From Armatimonadota bacterium (GTDB lineage Bacteria; Armatimonadota; UBA5829; DSUL01), in assembly GCA_025998755.1 (NCBI GenBank), contig AP024674.1:1020004-1084003 (forward strand): 64,000 bases of DNA. The letters run 5' to 3'. Numbering within the stretch: position 1 is the first letter of the stretch; every line of letters begins with the position of its first letter. Made by a program: the position numbers and the translations under genes. Shown here one piece after another: positions 54,125 through 62,966 of this stretch. The notes under the pieces are model-generated. The model saw only the letters and a program-made list of their open reading frames with translations, was not told the DNA's origin and searched no databases.

Positions 54125-56887
54125 TCACGGGGCGGAGGTCTCGGGCTGAGGCTGCTCCCCGGCGGGATCCGCCGGGGCACTCTGCTTTGCCGGAGGCTGG
54201 TTCGATGGAGCAGCATGCTCTTCCTGCCCCTGCTCCGCCGGAAGCGGGAGCGCATCCACCGGCGCGGGCAGCGGTTCCGCCGGCGCTGAGTGCTCGCCCG
54301 GCAACGCGTACGGCGGGCCGGGAGCGAGTCCTTCCTGCGGGGCAGGCTGGGGAGCAGACCCTCCTTGAGAAGGCTGCCCGGTCTCTGTGCCGGTTGCCGC
54401 AGGAGGCTGCAGGCGATCCAGGGCCGCCCGGGCTTCCGCATTATCCGGGTCGAACTGCAGGGCGCGCCGGTAGTGCTCCAGTGCCTGGTCTTTCTGGCCT
54501 TCCTCCTCAAAGAGCTTGCCCAGGGCGACCTGTGTTTCCGCGTCGAACGGCATCATCCCGGATGCCCGGTTCAGATGAGCCCTCGCCCGCTCTTTGTTGC
54601 CCACCGCGGCGTAAGCCAGCCCCAGTTCCCTGTTGACGTAGGGGTCGTTCATATTGCGGTTGAAAAGCTGGCTGAGGAACCGCACCGCCTCGACATTATT
54701 CCCGGACAGCCTGAGAGCGCGTCCCTCAAGCTGCTCCAACTGAGCAGAGTCGTCGGTCTTGCGGAACTCGCGGATATGCTTAAGCGCTTCCTCGGCCTTC
54801 CCGGCCTCCACATAAGCCTCAAGCAGGGCGAAATAGGGCCGGGGTCCGACCTGCGGCTGGCTCTGGCAGAGCTCCAGGACCAGCGCGCGGTATTCGTCGG
54901 CCTTGCCCTCGGCGGAGTAGATATCCTTCAGCTTCATCAGCGCTTCGGAAGCGGCCGGAGCCACTCTCGCCAGGCGTAGGTAAGTCTCTCGCGCCTCCTC
55001 CGGCTTGCCCATTTTCATCCGGGTTTCTGCAGCCCTGGCCAGAGCGGAAGTCATTCGAGAGTCCCGGCGGTATGCCTCCTCGTAAGCGGCCACAGCCTCT
55101 TCGTTGCGCCCCTCGCGCGCGAGGAGGTCACCCAGGCTCATCTCAACAGAGGCGTCCTGCGGAAACTTCTCTGCCAGGCGGCGGTATTCTGCGATGGCCT
55201 CATCGGTGCGTTTGGCGCGGTCCAGCAGTTGAGCGGCCCCGCTCAGGACACGCACATCGTCAACCCCGGCTTCCTCGGCCCGCCGGTATTCCTGAACGGC
55301 CTCGTCAATCTTCTGCTGTTTCTCCAGGATAGCCGCTCGTCCGGTGAAAACCTGCGGGTTCTTTGCGTCTATCTCCGCCGCGGCATCATACTGCGCAAGG
55401 GCTTTCTCGTAGTCCTCGGCGTCGGAATACAGGCTGGCCATTGTGAAGAACGGCTGCAGGCTCTTGGGATCTGCTTCCTTTGCCCGTTTTGCCGCCTCTT
55501 CCGCCCTGTCCAGTTTCTTCGCGCTCCCCCAGGCCCGCGCCGCCAGTAGCCAGTCCGAAGTGGAATCCTTCTGGAGGGCCGCCGCTTTCTCGTATGCCTG
55601 GGCGGCCTCCTCGTGCCGCCCGCGCGCGGCTTCCATCCGGGCGATCTCACGCCAGGGAGCCGCAGTGTTGATCTCGCTGGCGCGCTCCTTCCAGAGACGG
55701 ACGGCATCATCGGTCTTTCCGTCGCGCTCATACAGGCGCGCCAGACGCTCCAGCGTCTCGCCCTTCATCCCGGCCCGCCGACGGCCGTCCTCAAGCGCTT
55801 TCGCGGCCTCGGCGATCTTGCCCTGCTGCTCGCAGGCAAAAGACAGACCCTCGTATATAGCCGGGTTGGACGGATCTTCGGCGGCCGCCTTCCTGTAGAG
55901 CCGCTCCGCCTCTTCCACCTTGCCCAGATACAGGCGCGCCAGAGCCAGGTTCACCAGAGCGGCGGTACTCTTTGGATCCACCTTCCGGGCCTGGGCGAAA
56001 GCCTTTTCCGCTCCGTCGAAATCGTTCTGCGCAAAACGCATACGCCCCAGATTGAACCACGCCGCAAAGTTCCGGGGGGCCAACGAGGCAGCCTTCTCAT
56101 ACTGCGCCGCCGCCTCCTTGAAGCGCTTCTGCTGGTCCAAAACTGTGCCATACGTCAGACGGACCTGAGCATCACCCGGAGCCACCTTCACCGCCGATTC
56201 CAACAGGCGCGCTGCCTCGGAAAGGTTGCCGGCCTCGCGGTGCGCTTCGGCTGCCATCAGACGGAACTGCAGATTCCCCGGTTCGGACTGCACGGCTCGC
56301 TCCAAGGCGGCTGCCGCGGGACGGAACTGTTTCTGGCGCATGCGCGCGAGTCCCAGATTCACCCAGGCGCCTGCGTTCTTCGGATCGAGCTCGGCGGCCT
56401 TTGCAAAGGCAGCCTCGGCTTCGGACGTCTTCCCGGCTCGCAGCGCCAGAATACCCGCCGCCATATGGGGTGCCGGATCGCGAGGCTTTACCGCAGACAG
56501 AGCCCTGCCGTACTGCCGCGCAGCCTCGGCATCGTTGTCGTCCACAGCGATCTGCAGGAGGGTGCGCAGGGCCGGTTCGTTCTTGGGATCCAGGCGGTGG
56601 ACGTTACGGAAAGCCCACCGGGCGCCGTCGGTATTGCCCATCTTCAGGCAAACCACGCCCATGTTGAACCAGCCTGCGACGGCGTCCGGCCGCAGCGAGG
56701 TGAGGGCCTTATACTTCTCCAGAGCTTCCCTGTATCTCTTCTGATCTGTAAGCCGCTGGGCTTCCCTGAACAGCCGATCGGCTTTGGCTACGTTGCCGCC
56801 CTGAGCGAGGGCCGGACAGGCAAATAGCGCAGCAAAGAGCATTGCAACCAGAAGCCATCTCAGGAAGAAGCCAGAAACCGTCCGCAT
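54125..56887 (-). CDS. Large exported TPR-repeat protein
   Basis: A 920-residue protein with a signal peptide (VSGFFLRWLLVAMLFAALFA) and then continuous tetratricopeptide repeats from residue ~40 to ~800 (for example KYREALEKYKALTSLRPDAV, AEAAFAKAAELDPKNAGAWV, EKAFAQARKVDPKSTAALVN). More than fifteen units are visible. The C-terminal ~75 residues are Pro/Gln/Ala-rich and likely disordered. Such proteins scaffold complexes in the periplasm or at the envelope. The ATG at 56887 has GGAGG 9 bases upstream. It precedes the sugar ATPase by 22 bases and probably shares its transcript. Confidence 0.88.
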   Translation of the reverse strand: MRTVSGFFLRWLLVAMLFAALFACPALAQGGNVAKADRLFREAQRLTDQKRYREALEKYKALTSLRPDAVAGWFNMGVVCLKMGNTDGARWAFRNVHRLDPKNEPALRTLLQIAVDDNDAEAARQYGRALSAVKPRDPAPHMAAGILALRAGKTSEAEAAFAKAAELDPKNAGAWVNLGLARMRQKQFRPAAAALERAVQSEPGNLQFRLMAAEAHREAGNLSEAARLLESAVKVAPGDAQVRLTYGTVLDQQKRFKEAAAQYEKAASLAPRNFAAWFNLGRMRFAQNDFDGAEKAFAQARKVDPKSTAALVNLALARLYLGKVEEAERLYRKAAAEDPSNPAIYEGLSFACEQQGKIAEAAKALEDGRRRAGMKGETLERLARLYERDGKTDDAVRLWKERASEINTAAPWREIARMEAARGRHEEAAQAYEKAAALQKDSTSDWLLAARAWGSAKKLDRAEEAAKRAKEADPKSLQPFFTMASLYSDAEDYEKALAQYDAAAEIDAKNPQVFTGRAAILEKQQKIDEAVQEYRRAEEAGVDDVRVLSGAAQLLDRAKRTDEAIAEYRRLAEKFPQDASVEMSLGDLLAREGRNEEAVAAYEEAYRRDSRMTSALARAAETRMKMGKPEEARETYLRLARVAPAASEALMKLKDIYSAEGKADEYRALVLELCQSQPQVGPRPYFALLEAYVEAGKAEEALKHIREFRKTDDSAQLEQLEGRALRLSGNNVEAVRFLSQLFNRNMNDPYVNRELGLAYAAVGNKERARAHLNRASGMMPFDAETQVALGKLFEEEGQKDQALEHYRRALQFDPDNAEARAALDRLQPPAATGTETGQPSQGGSAPQPAPQEGLAPGPPYALPGEHSAPAEPLPAPVDALPLPAEQGQEEHAAPSNQPPAKQSAPADPAGEQPQPETSAP

Positions 56888-56999
56888 AAATTGCATCCTC
56901 CAAGCAAATGCGCCGCGCCGGTTCCCCCGGCACACCAGCAAAGAATACGCAGGAAAAGCCCCGGCAGGTTGCCGCCGGGCGCTGGAGAACGCTCAGAGG

Positions 57000-57341
57000 C
57001 TACAGGCGATGATCGTCATCCTCGTCGAAATCTTCCTCGTCGTCCCCGCTGCCGGACGCATAACTGAACGAGGATACCTCCTCGCCCCGGAAGATGGTCA
57101 CGAAGAGATCCTCGCGGTCGAAGCTGGGAAGGTAGCTGGATGCGATATCCTCATCTATGGCGGCAAGTAGCGCCTCTTCATCGGTCCGGGAAAGGTCCAT
57201 CTCCAGCACCAGAGTCACGTGGATGGAATCCGGAAGGTAATGCAGATGAACCTGCCCGATTCGATGCTCCTCGGAGTCCCAGATCAGATACACCTCGGAA
57301 CTCTGAGTGCGGACCAAACGCGACAGCTTGAAGTCGATCAT
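57000..57341 (-). CDS. Small acidic protein of unknown function
   Basis: A 113-residue protein with no membrane segment. The N-terminal part is beta-rich (MIDFKLSRLVRTQSSEVYLI, HLHYLPDSIHVTLVLEMDL), followed by a helix (RTDEEALLAAIDEDIASS) and a strongly acidic C-terminus (DDEEDFDEDDDHRL). I do not recognise the family. The start is uncertain: ATG 57341 is the first with a family-like N-terminus, with AGGAG about 14 bases upstream. It lies between the Ada-like gene and the TPR gene on the same strand. Confidence 0.6.
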   Translation of the reverse strand: MIDFKLSRLVRTQSSEVYLIWDSEEHRIGQVHLHYLPDSIHVTLVLEMDLSRTDEEALLAAIDEDIASSYLPSFDREDLFVTIFRGEEVSSFSYASGSGDDEEDFDEDDDHRL

Positions 57342-57513
57342 CGGAGGGACAAGAGCTCCTGTTCCGCGCCGGACGCCCCGGGCCCGGCTAGCAGTATGCC
57401 TGCCGGAAAGGCTCCAGGACGGCCTTGCCGCCCCGCCGGACGCTCCGGCGGCAGAGCGCAAAGAGTATGTCACGAACGCTCCATGGCGTCAAGGAAGGTC
57501 GCCGGGCGGTCAA

Positions 57514-58428
57514 TCAAGGCTTGCAAACACGGCAGGGCACAAAGCCTGCGCGCAGCGCCTCCTCCCGCGAGGGGAAGGGCACCTGGTTATCTTCGGCGGG
57601 CAAGAAACGGCAGTCCAGGCGGTGAAACTTCTTGCTGATCTTATTGCCCACAAACAGCACGGGCAGCACGGGGGTCTGCGGTCCGGGATCGGGAAGATTA
57701 GGCGAATACTGTCCAAGAGGAGGACCGGGCCGGGGAACGCTGCCGGAGGGCTGAGTCTCAAAGGCAGGCTGCTCCAGAGACGAAGAGCCTACCCCGGCGG
57801 TCGGTGCTGCCATGGAAGAACTGGCAAGCGGTTTCTGCTTCTCCAACAGGCTCACCCACGCGCCTGCCACATTGGCGACCACCGAGCTTGCGCATTTGCG
57901 GCGAAAAACTTCAAGCGCGGCGCTGTCCCGCTCACCGGTCAGCCGCACGCACTCATCCCGGGCGTTCTGTCCCTGACGTTTGAGATCCCTGGCAAACACC
58001 GAGGGCTCGGAGGCCGAAGGGATCTGGAGGATCTGAATCTCCTCCAGTTGTGAGACGAGTGCAATATGCGAACGCAGCGCGGCCATCTCAGAACCCGAGG
58101 CGGGCAGACTCAGACCCACCACCGCCCTGGCAAGCGAAGCCAGCAACTCCGGTCCCACGTTGCCTTCAGACGCCTGCCGGAAGATCAACTCGATCTGCGC
58201 CGCCCGGTCGTCCACCGCGACGGGAGGACGCGATTGCAGCCGCTCCATAACGCTCAGCATATGGGGCGCCATCTTTGATCGCGCCGTCTCCGGGAGCTTC
58301 AGGAGAGCGAGCTGAGCGACGCGGCACGTCAGGCCGGGCTCGTCCACCTCTAGGGAAAAGGCCGTCGTGGCTGAGGCGACAACCACGAGCCCGACCGCGC
58401 AAACGAGCGACGCAAGGCTAAGCTTCAT
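57514..58428 (-). CDS. Secreted protein with C-terminal Ada-like metal-binding domain
   Basis: A 304-residue protein with a signal peptide (LASLVCAVGLVVVASATTAF). The middle (~30-190) is helical and unassigned. A Pro/Ser-rich linker (~200-260) leads to a C-terminal ~45-residue zinc-ribbon-like domain: SKKFHRLDCRFLPAEDN .. AGFVPCRVCKP. This His-x3-Cys .. Cys-x2-Cys pattern is that of the Ada_Zn_binding type domain, which is often appended to secreted nucleases or surface proteins. Its target is unknown. AAGGAG lies about 11 bases before the ATG. Its start overlaps the rsmI stop by 11 bases. Confidence 0.72.
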   Translation of the reverse strand: MKLSLASLVCAVGLVVVASATTAFSLEVDEPGLTCRVAQLALLKLPETARSKMAPHMLSVMERLQSRPPVAVDDRAAQIELIFRQASEGNVGPELLASLARAVVGLSLPASGSEMAALRSHIALVSQLEEIQILQIPSASEPSVFARDLKRQGQNARDECVRLTGERDSAALEVFRRKCASSVVANVAGAWVSLLEKQKPLASSSMAAPTAGVGSSSLEQPAFETQPSGSVPRPGPPLGQYSPNLPDPGPQTPVLPVLFVGNKISKKFHRLDCRFLPAEDNQVPFPSREEALRAGFVPCRVCKP

Positions 58429-59281
58429 CTCTCCGCTTCTCCTTCCACTGGAGCACGGCGGCATAGATCTCCCGCCTGGGGCGTCCGGACCTGCGCGTCA
58501 GCAGGGCAACCGCCGTCTTGTCGTCCATCCCCTGCGACATCAGGAGGTGATATTCCTGCTCCAGATCCAGAGAAGCGCCACCCGCCACAGGCGCGCCTTC
58601 CAGGCCGACGACGAACTCTCCTCGGGGACGCCGCTCCTCGAACATTTGCAGTACCTCCTCGACGGGACCTCGGAGGAACTCCTCGTGAAGCTTGGTGAGC
58701 TCGCGACCGATACAGACCCGGCGTCCCGGAAGCGCCTCTGCAATGGTCTCAAGGGTTGCTCTAATGCGGCCGGGGGATTCGTAGAAGATGACTGTGCGCG
58801 TCTCGGAGGCAAGATCCTGAAAGAATCTGAGGCGCTCTCCTGGCTTCCGGGGAGGAAAGCCCGCGAAGACGAACCCTGATGTGTTCAGGCCCGCAGCGCT
58901 GAGAAACGCGATCAGGGCACATGGGCCAGGTACGGGTACCACCGGCAGCCCCTCGGCAATACACCCCCGGATCAGTTCGTGGCCAGGATCGCTGATGCCC
59001 GGCGTGCCCGCCTCGCTCACCAGCGCCACGGCCCCACCGGCCCGGACTCGCTCTACCAGTTCGCGCGCCCGCGCCCCGCCGCTGTGCTGATGATAGGAGA
59101 CCAGCGGCGTACGAATTTCGAACCGCGAAAGGAGCTTCAGCGTGGTGCGGGTATCTTCCGAGGCTATGACGTCGCAGCGACTCAGGACATCGAGCGCCCG
59201 CAGCGTGATGTCCTGCAGATTGCCGATGGGCGTAGCGACAACGTAAAGCCCCCTTGCCAGGGGTGCGGCGGGGGCGGCCAA
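58418..59281 (-). CDS. rsmI: 16S rRNA (cytidine1402-2'-O)-methyltransferase
   Basis: A 287-residue protein of the SAM-dependent tetrapyrrole-methylase fold that 2'-O-methylates C1402 of 16S rRNA. RsmI motifs: YVVATPIGNLQDITLRAL, IASEDTRTTLKLL, ALVSEAGTPGISDPG, VPVPGPCALIAFLSAAG and FAGFPPRKPGER. The start is the TTG at 59281, with GGAGG about 5 bases upstream; the frame further up is a shadow inside the isomerase gene. The length is the family's usual size. It overlaps or abuts its neighbours, so it is in an operon with the isomerase gene. Confidence 0.95.
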   Translation of the reverse strand: MAAPAAPLARGLYVVATPIGNLQDITLRALDVLSRCDVIASEDTRTTLKLLSRFEIRTPLVSYHQHSGGARARELVERVRAGGAVALVSEAGTPGISDPGHELIRGCIAEGLPVVPVPGPCALIAFLSAAGLNTSGFVFAGFPPRKPGERLRFFQDLASETRTVIFYESPGRIRATLETIAEALPGRRVCIGRELTKLHEEFLRGPVEEVLQMFEERRPRGEFVVGLEGAPVAGGASLDLEQEYHLLMSQGMDDKTAVALLTRRSGRPRREIYAAVLQWKEKRRDEA

Positions 59282-59306
59282 ACCGCCTCCGCCTGATTCC
59301 TGTGTG

Positions 59307-60911
59307 TTATCTGCTGCCTTTTTTGCCCCCGGGGGCTTCGCCGCCACCCTGCTTCTCCTCCACCTGAGGGGCCCGCTGCGTCGCACGCTGCCGCTCAATC
59401 TCACGCTGCACGATCTGCCTGGACTTCTCAGCCAGGGCTTTATCCGGGAAGCGACTCTCGAACACCGGCTGCAGCTGCATATGCACCATCCAGTCCGCCG
59501 TGACCTCGGACGCCATCCGGTAGTGCTCCAGAGCCTTGTCCTTCTGGCCCAGGCTGTCATACATCCGGGCGAGATCCAGCCGGACGTACCCGTCCTCGAA
59601 GCGCTCCAGCCCTTTCTCCAGCAGCGCAGCAGCCTCCTTCGTCTTGCCCTGCCTCTGCAGAATCCGGGCGAGCTGGACATACGAGGTGTCCGCCACCGCG
59701 GAATCCGGATTGGCCTTGATGTGCCGGTCGAAGGCGGCTGCAGCCTTCTCCAGCGCCTTGCGACTGTCCACATCGGGATTGTAGGACTCCGACAGCCACC
59801 AGTAAGCCTCGAACTCCGGGTTCACGAACTCGATCTTCGCATCCTTGCGAAGGCGCTCCAGAACCTGACCCCAGGTTTCGTCTGCGATGCGCTTCTGCTG
59901 CTCCTTGCGGTAGTCTTCCTTCTTCTTGTCGAAATCCGGCGGGAGGTCCAGCTTGCTGGACTCCATTTTCAGGATCTCGAACCCCTGCGGAGTCTGGATG
60001 ATTCCGGAAATATCGCCGGGCTTCTTCAACCGCAGAGCCGCATCCCTGACTTCCTTCGAGGGCGCTCCGAAACCGCCGGCCGACGCCTGACTGCCCTGGA
60101 TAGGAGGCAGAAGCCCCCCGGTGGAGGCTGTGGCCGGGTCGTCAGAGAACTCCCGCGCCAGCTTCGCGAAGTCCTCACCCGCCTTGGCCTTCGCCAGAAC
60201 TTCCTCCGCCCGTTTCCTGGCGGAGGCTTCCGGACGCTTGGAGCTGCTGATGAGGATATGACGCACGGTGACCGTGCGATAGAGATCGCGGAGCGCGCTG
60301 TCGCTCAGTTGCACCTTGCTTTGCACGCTCTGCTGGAACTTACGCGCCATCAAATCGGCGCGCAGCGCGTCGCGGTCAATTCCGCTCTCGATCTCCCGCC
60401 GCACCTCGCGCAGGCTCTTCTGCACGCGCCGCTTCAGCTCCCGGTCCAGATCCCGGTCGGTCTTCTTGGACGCATCCTTGCCGAAAAACAGTTCGCGATA
60501 CTGGTCCAGTTGAGCATTCACGAGCTTCTCGAACTCCTGGTTCAGCTCCCGCCGGGATACCGTGACGTCCGAACGCTCCGCCTCCCGCACAACCAGCGCC
60601 CTCATCACAAGCGAGGGAATGAGCTGCGCCTTCAGTTCGGCCATCTGGGTGGCGCCGTATGGCTGACGCTGCTCCCGCAGGCTTTCGCGCGTCTGTTCCA
60701 GCCGGCGGAAATACTCTTCAGTGGATACCGGCTTGCCGTCCAGCCTGAAGGCCACATACAGTTCGGGCTGCTTTTCAGCCTGCTCCCGCTCGTGCATCCT
60801 GCTGGAGCCGAAGCCGACGAACACACTCACCAGAAACGCCACCAGAAGAAGGCCGACGATGGGCACCATCAGCCTCTTGATGGCCTGCTCGCGAATCTTG
60901 ATTATGGACAT
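59307..60911 (-). CDS. SurA/PpiD-like peptidyl-prolyl isomerase with TPR tail
   Basis: A 534-residue protein with one N-terminal membrane anchor (VPIVGLLLVAFLVSVFVGFG). A SurA-N-like helical region (~45-220) is followed by a parvulin rotamase domain (~225-335) with VTVRHILISSSKRPEASARK, FAKLAREFSDDPATASTGG and the late IIQTPQGFEILKM. The C-terminal ~170 residues contain TPR units (VQLARILQRQGKTKEAAALL, ALEHYRM). Periplasmic isomerases of this type fold exported proteins, which fits an organism with many secreted proteins. It is transcribed with rsmI and the TIM-barrel gene upstream. Confidence 0.9.
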   Translation of the reverse strand: MSIIKIREQAIKRLMVPIVGLLLVAFLVSVFVGFGSSRMHEREQAEKQPELYVAFRLDGKPVSTEEYFRRLEQTRESLREQRQPYGATQMAELKAQLIPSLVMRALVVREAERSDVTVSRRELNQEFEKLVNAQLDQYRELFFGKDASKKTDRDLDRELKRRVQKSLREVRREIESGIDRDALRADLMARKFQQSVQSKVQLSDSALRDLYRTVTVRHILISSSKRPEASARKRAEEVLAKAKAGEDFAKLAREFSDDPATASTGGLLPPIQGSQASAGGFGAPSKEVRDAALRLKKPGDISGIIQTPQGFEILKMESSKLDLPPDFDKKKEDYRKEQQKRIADETWGQVLERLRKDAKIEFVNPEFEAYWWLSESYNPDVDSRKALEKAAAAFDRHIKANPDSAVADTSYVQLARILQRQGKTKEAAALLEKGLERFEDGYVRLDLARMYDSLGQKDKALEHYRMASEVTADWMVHMQLQPVFESRFPDKALAEKSRQIVQREIERQRATQRAPQVEEKQGGGEAPGGKKGSR

Positions 60912-61760
60912 TCAGTCTCCCCTCACCATCGCCGCCAGGGCCCGTAGGCTCTCCTCGGATGCGGCGGCCTTTCCGCCCTGTTCCAGCGCGTAATGCGTTT
61001 CCAGCGACAACAGCCCGTCGTAGCCGTCACGCTTCAGTTGCCGGATGTGCTCCTGATATCCCACCTGCCCCTCGCCCACCTTACAGAACGTCACCTTCCC
61101 GTCCGCTCCCCGGATGCCATCTTTAACGTGGATATGGCGGATATAGGGACGGATGGCCGTGTAGCCGTCCGGGTACGGAATCTCACCGGCGCACAGGGCA
61201 TTGCCCGGATCCCAGACCGCGGCGATTCCCGCCCCGTCCAGCCGCTTCAGCACACGAGCAGTCTCCTCTCCTGTCCCGAGGAAACAGGCATGCTCGTTCT
61301 CCAGCAACAACTCTATGCCGCGCTCCCTGGCCCGCTGGACCGGCTCGGCGAACATCTCTACGATCTTGTCCTCTATTTCGGGAGTCAGATCCCCTTTTCT
61401 CCAAAATGAGAAGACCCGGATCCGGTTGGTGCCCAGCTTCTCCGCGATGTCGAAGCAGCGCATCAGAAAATCCATCTGCTCTGCAAGCGAACGCTCACGC
61501 GCCTGATGCGTCATGCCACGCTCGGCGCGCTGGTCCTCAAAGAGATCGCACTTATAGAACGGCGAAGCCAGCCCGCAAACCTGGATATTCTCCCGCCGCA
61601 GAAGAGAGGCCACCTCTTCAATGCCGGCATCGTCCATATCGGTGACATTGACCCCGCCGACCGCCCGGATCTCCGCCTGGTCAACCTCGCACCGCCGCAT
61701 CACTGCGATGGCCTCGCTCAGGTCCTGGGAGATCTCGTCTGTGATTACTGCAACGTCCAA
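60912..61760 (-). CDS. Sugar phosphate isomerase/epimerase (xylose-isomerase-like TIM barrel)
   Basis: A 282-residue protein of the AP endonuclease family 2 fold. Motifs: VAVITDEISQDLSEAI at the start, LGTNRIRVFSFWRKGD, GIELLLENEHACFLGTG (Glu metal ligand), GIAAVWDPGNALCAGE (Asp), IRHIHVKDGIRG (His-Lys-Asp), and the last GLLSLETHY (Glu). These are the metal-site positions of sugar isomerases and epimerases. The substrate is unknown. The TTG at 61760 has AGGAG 8 bases upstream; a GTG 9 bases earlier overlaps that site. It sits directly upstream of the isomerase gene. Confidence 0.9.
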   Translation of the reverse strand: MDVAVITDEISQDLSEAIAVMRRCEVDQAEIRAVGGVNVTDMDDAGIEEVASLLRRENIQVCGLASPFYKCDLFEDQRAERGMTHQARERSLAEQMDFLMRCFDIAEKLGTNRIRVFSFWRKGDLTPEIEDKIVEMFAEPVQRARERGIELLLENEHACFLGTGEETARVLKRLDGAGIAAVWDPGNALCAGEIPYPDGYTAIRPYIRHIHVKDGIRGADGKVTFCKVGEGQVGYQEHIRQLKRDGYDGLLSLETHYALEQGGKAAASEESLRALAAMVRGD

Positions 61761-61850
61761 GCCAGTCACTCCTCGCCCATGAATAATAAGGCACGCGGGG
61801 GCCCGCCCTGCGACCCGCCGCTGAATCTTAGAGACCGAGCCGCTCCACTG

Positions 61851-62942
61851 TCAACTGCCGCCTGTTTCCACCCATCGTGGCAGCGTAAACCAGAATTGCG
61901 CTCCTCGACCCTGCTCGCTGACAACCCAGGTTTCTCCCCCCATCGCTTCCACGAGACTCCTTACTGACGCAAGGCCCAGGCCTGTTCCGCCCCGGCGGAG
62001 GCGGGCGGAAGTCTCCTGCAGAGAGACGAAAGGATCCCAGATGCGCTCGATGAGTTCCGGCGGAATGCCCGGTCCGGAATCCGCAACGCACACCGCAACT
62101 GAGCCAGGCCGCTTCTCGCACTGCACCCGGATCATCCCACCATCCCCGCAGTGCCGGGCCGCGTTGTCCAGCAGATTGACAAGCACCCTCTTGATGGCCA
62201 CCTCGTCCCCTCGCACATCAGGCAGGCCTTCCGGCACGGCAGGCTCCACGCGGATGCGCCGTTGCGATAGGCCGGGCGAGTATGCCTCCAGTGTCTCACG
62301 GATGCAACGTGAAACATCCACCCGCTCGCAACCTGTTTCCGCGTGCCCAGAGAGGATCTCCAGCGACTCCCCGAGGCCAGTCAGCATCCGTGCCATCAGA
62401 CGGGTCTGGTCCAGGGCAAGCGACAGAAACCTGCGTCTCTCGGTCGGCGTCGTCTTCTGTTCCAGAATCGCTTCAATAAATCCCTGAATGACTGTCAGGG
62501 GCGAGCGAAGATCGTGCGCCACCCGACCGAGCAATCCCAGGCACTCCTCCTGCAGCCTTTCGTGCACGGACTCGTCGCGAAGCAGCGCCACAACCCCGCT
62601 TGAACCATCCGGAAGCGGCAATGGACAGACCCTGGCCGCAACCCGCGGGCCTTCCGGCCGCAAGGTGAGCGCGCGCCGAGCTTCCAGGCCATGCCGCAGG
62701 CATCGGCGCACCAGCTCGCGCAGCTCCGAAGTGGCAGGCCGCGAAGGATCCAGCGCACAGGATGGAGCGGCTTCAGGTGGAATATCCAGCAGCTCTCTGG
62801 CCCGCTCATCCAGGATCCACACCCTCAGGTCGGGGCCGGCGACCAAAAATCCCGGCTCCGTTCCGCAGCCTTCGTTTCCGGAACAGCAATGGTGAGGAGA
62901 TCCGCCCCGTGCAGAGGCACCGGAGGACACGCCGGAGCTCAT
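61851..62942 (-). CDS. Soluble sensor histidine kinase with PAS-like input
   Basis: A 363-residue kinase without membrane segments. Residues ~30-120 look like a PAS domain (VWILDERARELLDIPPEAA; ARVCPLPLPDGSSGVVALL). The H-box is VAHDLRSPLTVIQGF, the N-box VLVNLLDNAARH, and the G-boxes ADSGPGIPPE and GGTGLGLASVRSLV; this is a HisKA/HATPase core like PhoR/SasA. The N-terminus carries SPHHCCSGNEGCGTEPG, a Cys/His-rich stretch that could bind metal. It follows the response-regulator gene by 24 bases, so the two form a two-component system. The signal is unknown. Confidence 0.93.
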   Translation of the reverse strand: MSSGVSSGASARGGSPHHCCSGNEGCGTEPGFLVAGPDLRVWILDERARELLDIPPEAAPSCALDPSRPATSELRELVRRCLRHGLEARRALTLRPEGPRVAARVCPLPLPDGSSGVVALLRDESVHERLQEECLGLLGRVAHDLRSPLTVIQGFIEAILEQKTTPTERRRFLSLALDQTRLMARMLTGLGESLEILSGHAETGCERVDVSRCIRETLEAYSPGLSQRRIRVEPAVPEGLPDVRGDEVAIKRVLVNLLDNAARHCGDGGMIRVQCEKRPGSVAVCVADSGPGIPPELIERIWDPFVSLQETSARLRRGGTGLGLASVRSLVEAMGGETWVVSEQGRGAQFWFTLPRWVETGGS

Positions 62943-62966
62943 CTGCCGGTCCCGCGGGCAGGGAGA

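Noticed and set aside
55613-56827. Long plus-strand open frame
   Set aside because: Antisense to the TPR protein; the periodic sequence of the repeats keeps stops out of the opposite strand.
59304-60947. 547-codon open frame on the plus strand
   Set aside because: It is the exact antisense of the parvulin isomerase gene, with Leu/Arg/His-rich translation and no family resemblance. The minus strand has clear motifs.
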